Shown here piece by piece: positions 1 to 10,052 of a stretch of 64,000 nucleotides of DNA (positions within the stretch are counted from its first letter, which is position 1; the number at the start of each line of letters is the position of its first letter). The DNA is taken from the NCBI RefSeq assembly GCF_003050785.1, contig NZ_QAOH01000006.1:181874-245873 (forward strand), in the 5' to 3' direction. The translations under genes were made by a program, and so were the position numbers. The DNA is from Celeribacter persicus. Lineage in GTDB: Bacteria; Pseudomonadota; Alphaproteobacteria; Rhodobacterales; Rhodobacteraceae. The notes under the pieces are model-generated. The model was not told the origin of the DNA. It did no database searches and saw nothing but the letters and a program-made list of their open reading frames with translations.

Positions 1-178
1 CACCACCAAAGGCTACGGCTTCATTGCCCCCGATGATGGCGGCAAGGACGTTTTTGTCCATATTTCCGCGGTCGAGCGCGCCGGCATGACCGGCCTCGCG
101 GACAACATGAAAATCGGCTACGAGCTGCGCGAAGGCCGTGACGGCCGCGCCTCCGCCACCGAGCTTCAGGCGCTCTGA
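1..178 (+). CDS. Cold-shock domain protein, C-terminal part
   Basis: The frame from base 2 is open from the window edge to TGA at 176-178 and encodes the last 58 residues of a CspA-type protein. The RNA-binding motifs KGYGFI (RNP1) and DVFVHIS (RNP2) are both present, followed by the usual E-x-R-x-G-R-x-S-A strand. Such proteins bind single-stranded RNA or DNA and melt mRNA structure in the cytoplasm. The N-terminus lies outside the window. Several paralogues are normal in this group, so no specific csp symbol is given. Confidence 0.9.
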   Translation, partial: TTKGYGFIAPDDGGKDVFVHISAVERAGMTGLADNMKIGYELREGRDGRASATELQAL

Positions 179-258
179 TCCGTTAAGATCGGAAATCTGA
201 TTGAAATTTAGCGGTTCCGAGCCGATGCTCGGGGCCGCTTTTCTGTTTGGAGACCCGC

Positions 259-894
259 ATGCCCACCATCCTCACCTTCGGCGACAGCAACACCTATGGC
301 ACGCAACCGATGCGGACCCGCCCTTCCGACCTTCCCCGTCTCACCCGGCGCTGGCCGGTGGTGATGGCGGAGGCTTTAGGTTGGGAGTTGATCGAAGAGG
401 GCCTGCCGGGACGCACCTTCGCCTTCCCGGACCCGGAAATGGGTCCGCATATGGACGGGCGGCTGGGGCTGTTCATCGCTTTGGAAAGCCACGGGCCGAT
501 TGATGCGATGACCATCATGCTCGGCACCAACGATCTCAAGGCGCATTTCGACGCCACCTCCGAAGACATCGCACAGGCCTGTGGCTTTCACCTCGATGTC
601 GCATTGTCGGAAGAGATGCAGGCGCGTCACGGCGGTTTCGAACCGATCCTGATCCTGCCGCCGCGCCCTCATGCGGCGGGCTGTCTGGCCGAAACCTACA
701 CCGGGGTCGCAGAAAAGGTCGACGCGGTGCAGGCCGCCATGCGTGCCGAGGCGGAGGCACGCGATGTCGCGGTGTTCGATGCGAATTCCGTGATTGCGGT
801 GTCCGACCTCGACGGGGTGCATTTCGACGCCGGCGCCCATGAAGCCCTCGGCCGTGCGATCGCGGAGTTCATCCTTTCGGAGATTGAGGATTAA
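259..894 (+). CDS. SGNH/GDSL-family hydrolase (esterase/arylesterase type)
   Basis: A 211-residue protein with the SGNH blocks in order: FGDSNTYG near residues 7-14 (nucleophile Ser10), GTND at 89-92, and D-G-V-H near 185-188 carrying the Asp/His pair. No signal peptide is seen, so a cytoplasmic esterase or arylesterase is likely; the substrate cannot be read from sequence. ATG at 259 is preferred over the in-frame TTG at 247 because GGAG at 249-252 sits six bases before it. The stop codon lies inside a palindromic repeat (891-942). Confidence 0.85.
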   Translation: MPTILTFGDSNTYGTQPMRTRPSDLPRLTRRWPVVMAEALGWELIEEGLPGRTFAFPDPEMGPHMDGRLGLFIALESHGPIDAMTIMLGTNDLKAHFDATSEDIAQACGFHLDVALSEEMQARHGGFEPILILPPRPHAAGCLAETYTGVAEKVDAVQAAMRAEAEARDVAVFDANSVIAVSDLDGVHFDAGAHEALGRAIAEFILSEIED

Positions 895-942
895 AGCGTC
901 CCGCCTTTATCTGATGTCTCGGGTTAAAGGCCGGACGCTTTA
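891..942. repeat. Short palindromic repeat with TAAAGCG ends
   Basis: The 52 bases begin TTAAAGCGTCC and end GGACGCTTTA, forming one long imperfect hairpin with a GCCTTTA/TAAAGGC inner stem. It shares its terminal motif and left arm with the longer elements at 4261 and 18909. It supplies stop codons for both flanking convergent genes (TAA at 892-894 on plus, TAA at 926-924 on minus) and may act as a bidirectional terminator. Confidence 0.7.
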
Positions 943-1238
943 GGATCGAGCGCCATCATTTCCCAGGCCTCTCCCATGGCCAGGATACAGACCCGCCCCT
1001 CGGCATAGCTTTGCACCAGGGTCCAATCCCCGGTCGTCGGGTTGGTCCAGATTTCCATGACCGCCTCCGGCCCGCGCAGGCCAGCGCCGGACTTCACCGC
1101 GCCGAATTGGCGCGCGAGTTTCGCATGAATCTCGTCCTGTGCCCCGCACAGAACCTCTCCGATCAGATTTTGCGCCTCGGCTCCGGCACCCAGACCGATC
1201 ACGGCGGCGGCGAGAAGCCCTGTCATCCGATTGCTCAT
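924..1238 (-). CDS. Small exported protein of unknown function
   Basis: A 104-residue protein starting MSNRMTGLLAAAVIGLG, with a hydrophobic signal-peptide core and a likely cut after AEA (near residue 21). Two cysteines remain in the mature part and could pair in the periplasm. The family is not recognised. ATG at 1238 is chosen; an ATG two codons upstream is equally possible. The last five residues (KASGL) and the stop are encoded by the palindromic repeat, so the C-terminus may have been fixed by repeat insertion. Confidence 0.6.
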   Translation of the reverse strand: MSNRMTGLLAAAVIGLGAGAEAQNLIGEVLCGAQDEIHAKLARQFGAVKSGAGLRGPEAVMEIWTNPTTGDWTLVQSYAEGRVCILAMGEAWEMMALDPKASGL

Positions 1239-1309
1239 GCACAAAACGTAACATGAAAATGACAGTCACGGTGCGAAAATCTGCATTTGCGCGCAAAGCT
1301 CCCGAGCCA

Positions 1310-1337
1310 GACAAAGAAAACCCCGCTCAAAGCGGGG
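1310..1337 (-). terminator. Rho-independent terminator
   Basis: On the minus strand a 7-bp GC stem (CCCCGCT, loop TTG, AGCGGGG; plus 1321-1337) is followed by TTTTCTTTG. It lies eight bases after the stop of the gene at 1345-1662. Confidence 0.85.
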
Positions 1338-1344
1338 TTGTCGC

Positions 1345-1662
1345 TCAGTTGCCGCCCATCATGATCGTGTCGGGCGCATAGACCACCGTCGGGGGCGGGG
1401 ATGTGACGGCGGAGGTCATGACCGGGGCCACAGGCTTCGCAGGCGGCATCGGGCGCGCCGCGGCGCCGGGACCCGCCATGGTCGGACGACCGCAACTGAT
1501 GCCATGGAGCCCCGTCACAGGTTGCAACCCGGCGGGACAGTAATTCGCATTGGTTTCGGTGTAGGCCACAGTCGGCACCGTATAGCTATAGGGCTGTGTG
1601 CCCTGGGCAAGTGCCGGAGCGGCGGCAAGGGCGGTAATGACAGCGAAAACGGACTTTTTCAT
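1345..1662 (-). CDS. Small exported proline-rich protein
   Basis: A 105-residue protein with a signal peptide (MKKSVFAVITALAAAPALA, cut near residue 19). The mature part is rich in Pro, Ala, Tyr and Thr and contains two cysteines (NYCPAG and GISCGR) that could form a disulfide. No domain is recognised. ATG at 1662 is preferred over the preceding ATG because it begins the canonical MKK signal peptide. A strong terminator follows directly, so it is the last or only gene of its transcript. Confidence 0.6.
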   Translation of the reverse strand: MKKSVFAVITALAAAPALAQGTQPYSYTVPTVAYTETNANYCPAGLQPVTGLHGISCGRPTMAGPGAAARPMPPAKPVAPVMTSAVTSPPPTVVYAPDTIMMGGN

Positions 1663-1785
1663 CACTCATACTCCATGATGGACTTGGCAAAAGCCTAGCC
1701 CCCATCGAGATATGCAGCAAGTTTTGGTTAACCCGCCCGACCGATTGTCCACCCCGGCAAAACAATCAGGGACGAAAAGGCGAAT

Positions 1786-2259
1786 TTACTTCACCCACTC
1801 CACAACCTCGCAGCGCGGTGTCACTTCGCGTAGTACCATGCGCGAGACCTCGCGCCACTCTTCCGCATCGAACTCCGGGAACCATGTGTCCGCCCCCTCG
1901 ACCTCCGTGTCAACTTCGGTGATCACCAGACGGTCGGCGAGCGGCAGCATGGCCTTATAAATCCCGAAGCCGCCCATGGCATAAATCCGCGCGCGGCCCT
2001 CGGACTGCGCAAAGGCAATCGCCTCTTCCACGGAGGCAAAGACATGCTCGTGGTCGACGCCTTGCCCAGACACCACGAGATTGAGGCGATTTTTCAAAGG
2101 CTTGAATGGCAGGCTGTCCCAGGTATTGCGCCCCATGATGACGGCCCCGCCCATGGTCTCGCGCATGAAGAACTTCAAATCCTCCGGCGCCTCCCAAGGG
2201 ATCGTGTTGTCCTTCCCAATGGCCCCATTGCGGTCGCGCGCGGCGATGAGTGTGATCAT
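1786..2259 (-). CDS. folA: Dihydrofolate reductase
   Basis: A 157-residue enzyme of normal length that reduces dihydrofolate to tetrahydrofolate with NADPH. It opens with the family pattern ITLIAARDRNGAIGKDNTIPW; E/D27-type chemistry is provided by the acidic residue in the APEDLKFF helix. VIMGRNTWDSLP and the AMGGFGIY nucleotide-binding stretch are also present. It starts ten bases after the thyA stop on the same strand, so the two are almost certainly co-transcribed, with FolA recycling the dihydrofolate that ThyA makes. Confidence 0.96.
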   Translation of the reverse strand: MITLIAARDRNGAIGKDNTIPWEAPEDLKFFMRETMGGAVIMGRNTWDSLPFKPLKNRLNLVVSGQGVDHEHVFASVEEAIAFAQSEGRARIYAMGGFGIYKAMLPLADRLVITEVDTEVEGADTWFPEFDAEEWREVSRMVLREVTPRCEVVEWVK

Positions 2260-2269
2260 GCGCGCGCCC

Positions 2270-3064
2270 TCAAACCGCCACCGGCGCCTTGATTGCCGGA
2301 TCGGGATCGTAATCCAAAATTTCGATGTCCTCGAATTTGAAATCGAACAGGTTTTTCACATCGGGGTTGAGCCGCAGCTTTGGCAGGGCTTTGGGCGTGC
2401 GCGACAGTTGCAGCTCCACCTGTTCCATGTGGTTCGAGTAGATATGCGCATCACCGATGGAATGCACGAATGTGCCCGGCTCATAGCCCGTCACCTGTGC
2501 CAGCATGGCGAGCAGAAGCGCGTAAGAGGCGATGTTGAACGGCACCCCGAGGAACATGTCGGCGGAGCGTTGATAAAGTTGCAGATGCATCTTGCCGCCC
2601 AGGATTTTCACCTGCCAGAGCGTATGACAGGGCGGCAAGGCCATATTGTCGACTTCCGCCGGGTTCCAGGCGGAAACGATCAGGCGGCGGGAATCGGGAC
2701 TGTTGCGGATCGCACTCAGCAGGTTCTCGATCTGGTCTATGGGGCCACGTTCATGCCCCGGCCATTTACGCCATTGCGCGCCATAAACCGGCCCGAGATC
2801 GCCGTTTTCATCTGCCCATTCGTCCCAGATCGAAACACCGTTGTCTTTGAGATAGCGAATGTTGGTGTCGCCCGACAGAAACCACAGAAGTTCATGGATA
2901 ATCGAGCGCAGGTGCAGTTTTTTTGTGGTGACCATCGGGAAACCGTCAGCCAGATCGTAGCGCGCCTGAAGCCCGAAATAGGACTTTGTGCCGGTCCCGG
3001 TGCGGTCGGTGGTGTCGACCCCATGGGCCAGAATGGTTTTGAGCTGGTCGTGGTATTGCTGCAC
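2270..3064 (-). CDS. thyA: Thymidylate synthase
   Basis: A 264-residue protein matching the usual E. coli-type length. It converts dUMP to dTMP using methylene-tetrahydrofolate. The catalytic cysteine is C146 in [15 protein letters not shown] (near 21-26), [13 protein letters not shown] ([10 protein letters not shown]) and [22 protein letters not shown] substrate-binding stretches are intact. It is upstream of folA in a two-gene minus-strand operon. Confidence 0.97.
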   Translation of the reverse strand: MQQYHDQLKTILAHGVDTTDRTGTGTKSYFGLQARYDLADGFPMVTTKKLHLRSIIHELLWFLSGDTNIRYLKDNGVSIWDEWADENGDLGPVYGAQWRKWPGHERGPIDQIENLLSAIRNSPDSRRLIVSAWNPAEVDNMALPPCHTLWQVKILGGKMHLQLYQRSADMFLGVPFNIASYALLLAMLAQVTGYEPGTFVHSIGDAHIYSNHMEQVELQLSRTPKALPKLRLNPDVKNLFDFKFEDIEILDYDPDPAIKAPVAV

Positions 3065-3208
3065 GTCGCATCCCCCAAGATGTTGTGGGTTCCGGGAGTC
3101 CAGTCATACAAATGCAAAGGGGGTTCGCCAAGCCGGAAGAACGCAAAAACGTGGAATTCGCCGCGCGGAAGGCTAGAGTTCAGGCAAACACAAACAGGAG
3201 GAAGCCAA

Positions 3209-3631
3209 ATGCGCTATTTGCACACGATGGTCCGGGTGAAGGATCTGGAAAAATCCATGGCGTTTTACGAATTGCTGGGGCTAAAGGAAATCCGGCGGAT
3301 GGACAGCGAAGCCGGGCGATTTTCGCTGATCTTCATGGCGCCTGAAGGCCAGCCCGAATGCCCCATCGAGTTGACCTACAACTGGGACGGCGACAAGGGG
3401 CTGCCGTCGGACAGTCGCCATTTCGGCCATCTGGCCTATGAGGTTGAGGACATCTACGCGCTTTGCCAGAAGCTGATGGACGCAGGCGTCGTGATCAACC
3501 GACCGCCGCAGGACGGGCATATGGCCTTTGTGCGCTCGCCGGACAATGTGTCGATTGAATTGCTGCAAAAAGGCGAACGGCTTGCACCTGCCGAACCATG
3601 GGCCTCGATGGAAAACACCGGACATTGGTGA
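3209..3631 (+). CDS. gloA: Lactoylglutathione lyase (glyoxalase I)
   Basis: A 140-residue single-domain vicinal-oxygen-chelate protein. The four metal-ligand positions of bacterial GlxI are present: H5, E54, H74 and E117. It isomerises the methylglyoxal-glutathione hemithioacetal to lactoylglutathione in the cytoplasm. ATG at 3209 has AGGAGGA ten bases upstream; the frame is open far upstream but that part is antisense to thyA. The lack of the helical insertion seen in eukaryotic GlxI suggests the Ni/Co-type class. Confidence 0.93.
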   Translation: MRYLHTMVRVKDLEKSMAFYELLGLKEIRRMDSEAGRFSLIFMAPEGQPECPIELTYNWDGDKGLPSDSRHFGHLAYEVEDIYALCQKLMDAGVVINRPPQDGHMAFVRSPDNVSIELLQKGERLAPAEPWASMENTGHW

Positions 3632-3704
3632 TCCGCTGGTCTTTGAGGGATGAAATGACGTCCGCACGCGGGGAGGCGCATTCCATCGCAAGGTCGGATT
3701 GAAA

Positions 3705-4202
3705 TTAATAAATATACCGAATCTGATCGGCCCAGTAGCGCTCGACCCGGCGCAAGGAGCTGTTGATGTCTTCGATCCCTTCGGAAGAGATCACACCCTT
3801 GCCCTGCAACCCCTCCGCATGGCGGGTGAAAAGATCGGCGACGGTGACACGCACATGGTTGCCCTTGTCGGTCAGCTTGACGCGCACGGAGCGGCGGTCG
3901 ATCTCGCAGCGCTGGTGATGCATATAGCCCATGTCCACCAGTTTCTTGAGATTATAGGACACGTTCGAGCCCTGATAATACCCCCGCGATTTCAACTCGC
4001 CCGCGGTCACCTCATTTTCGCCGACATTGAACAGCAAAAGCGCCTGTACAGCATTGATTTCGAGGATTCCGACCCGCTCGAATTCGTCCTTGATCACATC
4101 GAGCAACAGCCGGTGCAACCGTTCAACAAGCGACAGCGCCTCCAGATATTGCGACATGAAAGGAGATTTGATCGGTTTTTCAAAGGTTGAATGCATGCTC
4201 AT
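3705..4202 (-). CDS. MarR-type winged-helix regulator, LdtR-like
   Basis: A 165-residue protein with the helix RLHRLLLDVIKDEFER and the wHTH core ELKSRGYYQGSNVSYNLKKLVDMGYM followed by the DRRSVRVKLTD wing. From memory this closely resembles LdtR of Rhizobiales/Liberibacter, a MarR regulator linked to L,D-transpeptidase and osmotic-stress genes. No transpeptidase gene is adjacent here, so the regulon is inferred by homology only. It converges on gloA and has a long repeat-bearing upstream region (4261-4377). Confidence 0.8.
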   Translation of the reverse strand: MSMHSTFEKPIKSPFMSQYLEALSLVERLHRLLLDVIKDEFERVGILEINAVQALLLFNVGENEVTAGELKSRGYYQGSNVSYNLKKLVDMGYMHHQRCEIDRRSVRVKLTDKGNHVRVTVADLFTRHAEGLQGKGVISSEGIEDINSSLRRVERYWADQIRYIY

Positions 4203-4260
4203 CTGTCACTCCGCCGAAGGCTCATCGGAGACAGATTGCCGCGAATTTCCCAAAATATAG

Positions 4261-4377
4261 TTAAAGCGTCCCGCCTTTAACCTGAAGCATCAGATAAAGG
4301 CGAGGCGCGTGCAACATTCATATCCTGCTCTGCGTTCCGCCAAAGCTGTGTCTCAGGTTTTTGGCGGAACGCTTTAA
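4261..4377. repeat. Dispersed palindromic element, long form, copy A
   Basis: The 117 bases are bounded by TTAAAGCG and CGCTTTAA. They contain two internal hairpins: CCGCCTTTA paired with TAAAGGCG in the left half, and GCGTTCCGCCAAA paired with TTTGGCGGAACGC in the right half. The copy at 18909 is nearly the same over its full length, with roughly a dozen differences and one indel. No coding capacity is seen. The layout suggests a MITE-like or REP-like repeat. Confidence 0.8.
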
Positions 4378-4471
4378 ACCGCGCAAATTTCTCGAATCGT
4401 CGCAAATTGGTGAAAAAATTGCGTGGCTTTAGCGGAAGCACAGATCACGAATTCTTAACGAAAACTCGCCT

Positions 4472-4750
4472 TTACCCTTTCGCCCCCCAAGAGGCCTGAT
4501 CGGCGGAGGCAATGAGTTTGTCGAGCATCGGCTTGATTGCTTGCGGCACGGGTTTGAGCCCGGTGGCATAGGAGAGAAGATCCTGATCGTGCTCATCCAT
4601 CAGACGTTCGAAGTCATCGAGCTCGGCCTCGCTCATGGTCGCGAGATGCACATCGGCATAACCGCCGATCAAAAGGTCCATCTCCTTGATCCCACGCCGC
4701 CAGGCCTGGATTTTCAGACGTTTGCGGCGAATGTCGATGGTCTCAGTCAT
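4472..4750 (-). CDS. sdhE: Succinate dehydrogenase flavinylation factor SdhE (DUF339)
   Basis: A 92-residue all-helical small protein. The family signature is clear: RRKRLKIQAWRRGIKEMDLLIGGY, an RGxxE-type motif where RGIKEMD carries the essential Arg-Gly-Glu, then the acidic ELDDFERLMDEHDQDLLSYATG stretch. It helps attach FAD covalently to SdhA. ATG at 4750 is chosen for its GGAGAGAG ribosome site; a longer frame to 4792 lacks one. It is monocistronic here. Confidence 0.92.
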   Translation of the reverse strand: MTETIDIRRKRLKIQAWRRGIKEMDLLIGGYADVHLATMSEAELDDFERLMDEHDQDLLSYATGLKPVPQAIKPMLDKLIASADQASWGAKG

Positions 4751-4849
4751 GGCTCTCTCCCGGAATCGCAGACTTTTTGCACGCATTGGCATTTTGTCGC
4801 AAGAGGACGTCTTGGCGGCAGGCCGGTTTTGACGCTATCACTACGGTGA

Positions 4850-6483
<1,634 letters not shown>

Positions 6484-6499
6484 AAAAGGTTGAGAGGCC

Positions 6500-7858
6500 T
6501 TAGCCCGCCCGCAAGATGTGGGATTTCTGGACCCAGAAACGATAGCTCATCGTCAGCCATGCGGTGGTGAGACCCAGGACAAAGCCCATCCAGACCCCTT
6601 CGCCCCCCCAGTTCAGCACGAAACCGAAAAGGTAACTCGCGGGCATTCCGATGATCCAGTAGCTTATCGTGGCCAGCCACATCGGCACAGCCGTATCATG
6701 CACACCGCGCAACAGGGAGAGTGCCACCACCTGACCACCGTCGGAAAACTGCATCATCGCCGCGAAAACCATGAGCATGGAACCGATGGCGATCACCTGA
6801 TCGCGGGCCGGTTCATCCGGTGCGATAAAGAGACCCATGAGCGTTTCCGGGAACAGCAGGAACAGCAAGGAAGCCACAACCGCCATGATCGCCGACATGC
6901 CCACGGCCACCAAAGCCCCTTTGCGCAAATCTGCTTCATCTCCGCGACCAAGCGCATTGCCCGCCCGGATCGTCCCCGCCTGCGACAGACCGATCTGGGC
7001 CATGAAGGCAATTGCGGACAGTTGCAGCGCAATCCCGTGGGCGGCAAGCGTTTCCGTCCCGATCCAGCCCATCATCAGGGCGGCGGCATTGAACAAGCCG
7101 ACCTCGGCGAGAGAGGTCAGGCCAATCGGCACGCCCATCCTGAACACGGTGGCGAACATCGCCCAGTCGGGCTTGAACGGGTTGCGGAAAAGATCGTTCT
7201 CCGGCGTCGCCCTGGCGGCATAGAGCGCGAGCACGATCAGCATACAGATATTGACGATCAGCGAGGCGATGGCGGACCCCAGAACGCCCAGTTCCGGCGC
7301 ACCGAAATTGCCGAAGATCAGGATATAGTTCAACCCGGCATTGAGCAGCACCGCCCCGATCACCGCGAACAGCACCACGCGGGTGCGTTCGAGCGCGGAG
7401 AAATAGCTGCGGAAGACGGCAACGATCAACGCCGGGAACATCTCGATCCCGGCCACCGCCAGATAGGGCCGGGCCTGGGCGGCGATATGGGGCTGTTGAC
7501 CGAGCGCCACAAGGATGTCGTCGGAAAAGCCGAAGATCGGGTAGATCACAACGCCCGAGATGACCGACAGCCAGATCGCCATGCGGGTCGCACGCCGCAC
7601 GGTCGTCGCGTCCCCCTGCCCTGCGGCGGTGGCGACCAGCGGCATGACCGCAAAGGCAAACCCCGCCAGAAGGATAAACAGGATGAACCAGAAGCCCGAG
7701 GCCAGAACGAGCGCCGCCAGTTCATCGAGCCCGTACCAGCCCATCATGATCACATCGGTCATGTGTACGGCAAACTGCGCAAGTTGAGACCCCGCCAAAG
7801 GCAGGCCCAGCGCGAGGATGTTTTTCGCGTGCTCAAGATATGTGCGTTCCACGGTCAT
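6500..7858 (-). CDS. MATE-family multidrug/cation efflux transporter
   Basis: A 452-residue polytopic membrane protein with about 12 hydrophobic segments in two similar halves. Typical MATE features are LGLPLAGSQLAQFAVHMTDVIMMGWYG in TM1 and GVPIGLTSLAEVGLFNAAALMMGWIG at the start of the second half. It exports organic cations or drugs using Na+ or H+ at the inner membrane; the substrate is not readable. It faces the gene ending at 6483 with only 16 bases between stops. Confidence 0.9.
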   Translation of the reverse strand: MTVERTYLEHAKNILALGLPLAGSQLAQFAVHMTDVIMMGWYGLDELAALVLASGFWFILFILLAGFAFAVMPLVATAAGQGDATTVRRATRMAIWLSVISGVVIYPIFGFSDDILVALGQQPHIAAQARPYLAVAGIEMFPALIVAVFRSYFSALERTRVVLFAVIGAVLLNAGLNYILIFGNFGAPELGVLGSAIASLIVNICMLIVLALYAARATPENDLFRNPFKPDWAMFATVFRMGVPIGLTSLAEVGLFNAAALMMGWIGTETLAAHGIALQLSAIAFMAQIGLSQAGTIRAGNALGRGDEADLRKGALVAVGMSAIMAVVASLLFLLFPETLMGLFIAPDEPARDQVIAIGSMLMVFAAMMQFSDGGQVVALSLLRGVHDTAVPMWLATISYWIIGMPASYLFGFVLNWGGEGVWMGFVLGLTTAWLTMSYRFWVQKSHILRAG

Positions 7859-7960
7859 GGCACGGCCTATAGGCGGGTTTGCCCTTACCGCCTAGTCAAA
7901 AATTCTGCATCCCCCCATCAGCATCGGTGAAGAGAGGTTTTTCGCTCACATTCCCGACGC

Positions 7961-8461
7961 TTACCGGCGACGCGCCGGGCGCAACCGGCTGATGTCATAG
8001 CCGTTCCAGTCGAGGATGCCCTCGACCGCCGGTTTGCGATCCGGCGGAAGCACCATATCGCGTGACAGGACATGCGCCTGCCCGGATGGGTATCCGATCA
8101 CCGCCGTGTGGTATTCGGCATCGACCCAGAGCACCCAGAACTCATCTCCCGCGAATGCATACCGCCCCGGCCCAACCTGCCGCGCAAGGCCCTGACGCGG
8201 ATAACCGTCGGCACAAGGGCCTTCGGTCACCATCAGATCGCCGTTTTTCTGGCGGGTATAGGTCACGGCCCCGATGACACAGGAAGCGCCTTCCGGCACG
8301 AAAGCCGCCACCTCATACCAGCGCCCGGAAAATTTCAGCGCGTCAAAGGCCGCGATGGAGGACATGTTTGCACCCGGATCGCGGAACCCCGTCGCCTTGG
8401 GTGCGGGCGCGAAACAGCCGGAAAGCAATGCCAGAGACAGGGCAGCGATCAGTCCACGCAC
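7961..8461 (-). CDS. Lipocalin-like lipoprotein (Blc type)
   Basis: A 166-residue protein. The lipobox LLSGC gives a lipidated mature N-terminus near residue 16. The lipocalin signature FSGRWYEVAAF (G-x-W) follows near residues 44-54, with the later YPSGQAHVLSRD strand. Bacterial lipocalins of this kind bind fatty acids or lysophospholipids at the outer membrane. GTG at 8461 is chosen because it puts the signal peptide at the N-terminus and has AGGTGAG upstream. It overlaps the preceding lipoprotein gene by 13 bases, suggesting coupled translation. Confidence 0.82.
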   Translation of the reverse strand: MRGLIAALSLALLSGCFAPAPKATGFRDPGANMSSIAAFDALKFSGRWYEVAAFVPEGASCVIGAVTYTRQKNGDLMVTEGPCADGYPRQGLARQVGPGRYAFAGDEFWVLWVDAEYHTAVIGYPSGQAHVLSRDMVLPPDRKPAVEGILDWNGYDISRLRPARRR

Positions 8462-8802
8462 AGGCTCACCTGTCGCCCTTCGGCGTCCAGAAGATCGTTG
8501 CAGCCAAAGAGCGGCGTGATCGGTGCGCAGGTACGCGAGCGGGCAAGGCACATATTGCTCGAACAATCCGTGGATTTCGAACAGGATTTGCCCGCATCCT
8601 TCGGCGTCGTAAAACAGGTCATGAACCCACCGAGACCCGCAGCGCGGAAATCGCCGCCCCGCGCATCACACGCCGCCTTCCCGGTCTCCGCCGCCTTCGG
8701 ATCATAGCCCGCAAGCCCGTAGCCGGGGGCATCTTCCGGCGTATCGGACTGACAGGCCGCAAGCGTCAGAGCGGCAAGCGTCGCCAAAAAGGCTTTGCGC
8801 AT
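8449..8802 (-). CDS. Small cysteine-rich lipoprotein
   Basis: A 117-residue protein starting MRKAFLATLAALTLAAC, a clear lipoprotein signal with the lipid-bearing Cys at 17. The mature part has nine further cysteines, including SCSKSTDCSSNMC, so a disulfide-stabilised domain is likely. The family is not recognised. ATG at 8802 has GAGG nine bases upstream. It lies between the aldo/keto reductase and the lipocalin in a minus-strand run. Confidence 0.75.
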   Translation of the reverse strand: MRKAFLATLAALTLAACQSDTPEDAPGYGLAGYDPKAAETGKAACDARGGDFRAAGLGGFMTCFTTPKDAGKSCSKSTDCSSNMCLARSRTCAPITPLFGCNDLLDAEGRQVSLCVD

Positions 8803-8813
8803 GATCGGGGTCC

Positions 8814-9854
8814 TCAATAGGGCAGCGGATGCGCTTTATGGAGGGTTTCGATCTCCTTGAGCAGCGCCGCATCGAGCGTAATATCGCGCGCATCCAACGA
8901 TTTCTCAAGCTGTTCCACAGAGGTCGCCCCGATGATCGGCATCGTGTCGAAAGGCCGCGTCAGGGTCCATGCCACAGCCATGGTCGCCGGGTCGATCCCA
9001 TGTTTCTTTGCCAGTTCGACATAGGCACGCTCAGCGGGCCATGTGCGTTCGGCGACACGCCCCCCGAGATTGTCGTTCAAATCCATGCGCGAGCCTTTCG
9101 GCACCACGGTGCCGCCCTCGTATTTGCCGGTCAGGATGCCGGCGGCCAGTGGCGAATAAGCCAGAAGCGTGATGTCCTCATGCACCGCAAGCTCCGCCAG
9201 ATCGGTGTCATACAACCGGCACATCAGCGAGTACTCGTTCTGGATCGACTGCATCCGCGGCGCGCCCATCTGCCCCGCCAAACGCAGCCATTCCGACATG
9301 CCCCAGGCGCTCTCGTTCGAGGTACCAAACTCGCGCACCTTGCCCTTTTTCTGCAAGGCCGTCATGACCTCCAGAACGCCCCGCATATTGTCCTCGATCT
9401 CCGCCTTGGACGGTTGTTTGCTCGGGTCGAATTTCCAGTTCTGGCGGAAGGCATAAGACCCCCGGTTCGGCCAGTGGAACTGATAGAGATCGACATAATC
9501 CGTCTTCAGCCGCTTAAGACTTGCGTCCAGCCGCGCTTCGAGGTTCGACGCCTGAATGCCCTCCTCGTTGATATTGCCCGGTCCCGCGATCTTGGTCGCG
9601 ATCACCCAGTCCTCGCGCCCGCCACGCGCCGCAAAATACTGGCCGATGATCTCTTCGGTATCGCCCGCCGTCTCCTTGCGCACCGGGTTCACCGGATACA
9701 TTTCGGCAGTGTCGATGAAATTGATCCCGACCTCTTTCGCGCGGTCGATCTGGGCATGCCCCTCGGCCTCGGTATTCTGGCTGCCCCAGGTCATGGACCC
9801 GAGACAGATCTCGGACACCAAAAGATCGCTACGGCCGATTTTACGCATTTTCAT
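8814..9854 (-). CDS. Aldo/keto reductase (Tas-like)
   Basis: A 346-residue TIM-barrel NADPH-dependent oxidoreductase. The AKR tetrad is visible: D48 and Y53 in FIDTAEMYP, K88 in VIATKIAGP, and H127 in LYQFHWPN. LGSMTWGSQNTEAEGHAQID and the long insert after residue 127 match the E. coli Tas subgroup. The natural substrate is unknown. It is first in a minus-strand run with the two lipoproteins, 12 bases from the next start. Confidence 0.9.
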   Translation of the reverse strand: MKMRKIGRSDLLVSEICLGSMTWGSQNTEAEGHAQIDRAKEVGINFIDTAEMYPVNPVRKETAGDTEEIIGQYFAARGGREDWVIATKIAGPGNINEEGIQASNLEARLDASLKRLKTDYVDLYQFHWPNRGSYAFRQNWKFDPSKQPSKAEIEDNMRGVLEVMTALQKKGKVREFGTSNESAWGMSEWLRLAGQMGAPRMQSIQNEYSLMCRLYDTDLAELAVHEDITLLAYSPLAAGILTGKYEGGTVVPKGSRMDLNDNLGGRVAERTWPAERAYVELAKKHGIDPATMAVAWTLTRPFDTMPIIGATSVEQLEKSLDARDITLDAALLKEIETLHKAHPLPY

Positions 9855-10052
9855 AAGGGAGATATCCTGTGTCAGTCCGTGTTGCGGCTCACACTAGCCT
9901 TGCTGCGCCACAGGGCAAGCCACATGGCGGCGGTTTTTCCGCACAAGTCGCATTCACGCATATCTTCGGTGCACATTTGCACGTCGTCAAATCGCTTTGC
10001 GGGATTATCTGATATCTTGAAAAGACACGAGAATACCTTTGGAGGATTGATC

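Noticed and set aside
2081..3200. Long plus-strand open frame in front of gloA
   Set aside because: It is antisense to folA and thyA, whose family motifs are clear; only the gloA part from 3209 is supported.
6518..7930. 470-codon plus-strand frame rich in His, Arg and Gln
   Set aside because: Shadow of the MATE transporter gene; composition typical of antisense to a GC-rich membrane protein.
8829..10050. Open frame leading into the SDR gene
   Set aside because: Antisense to the aldo/keto reductase; the SDR has its own GGAGGA and ATG at 10053.
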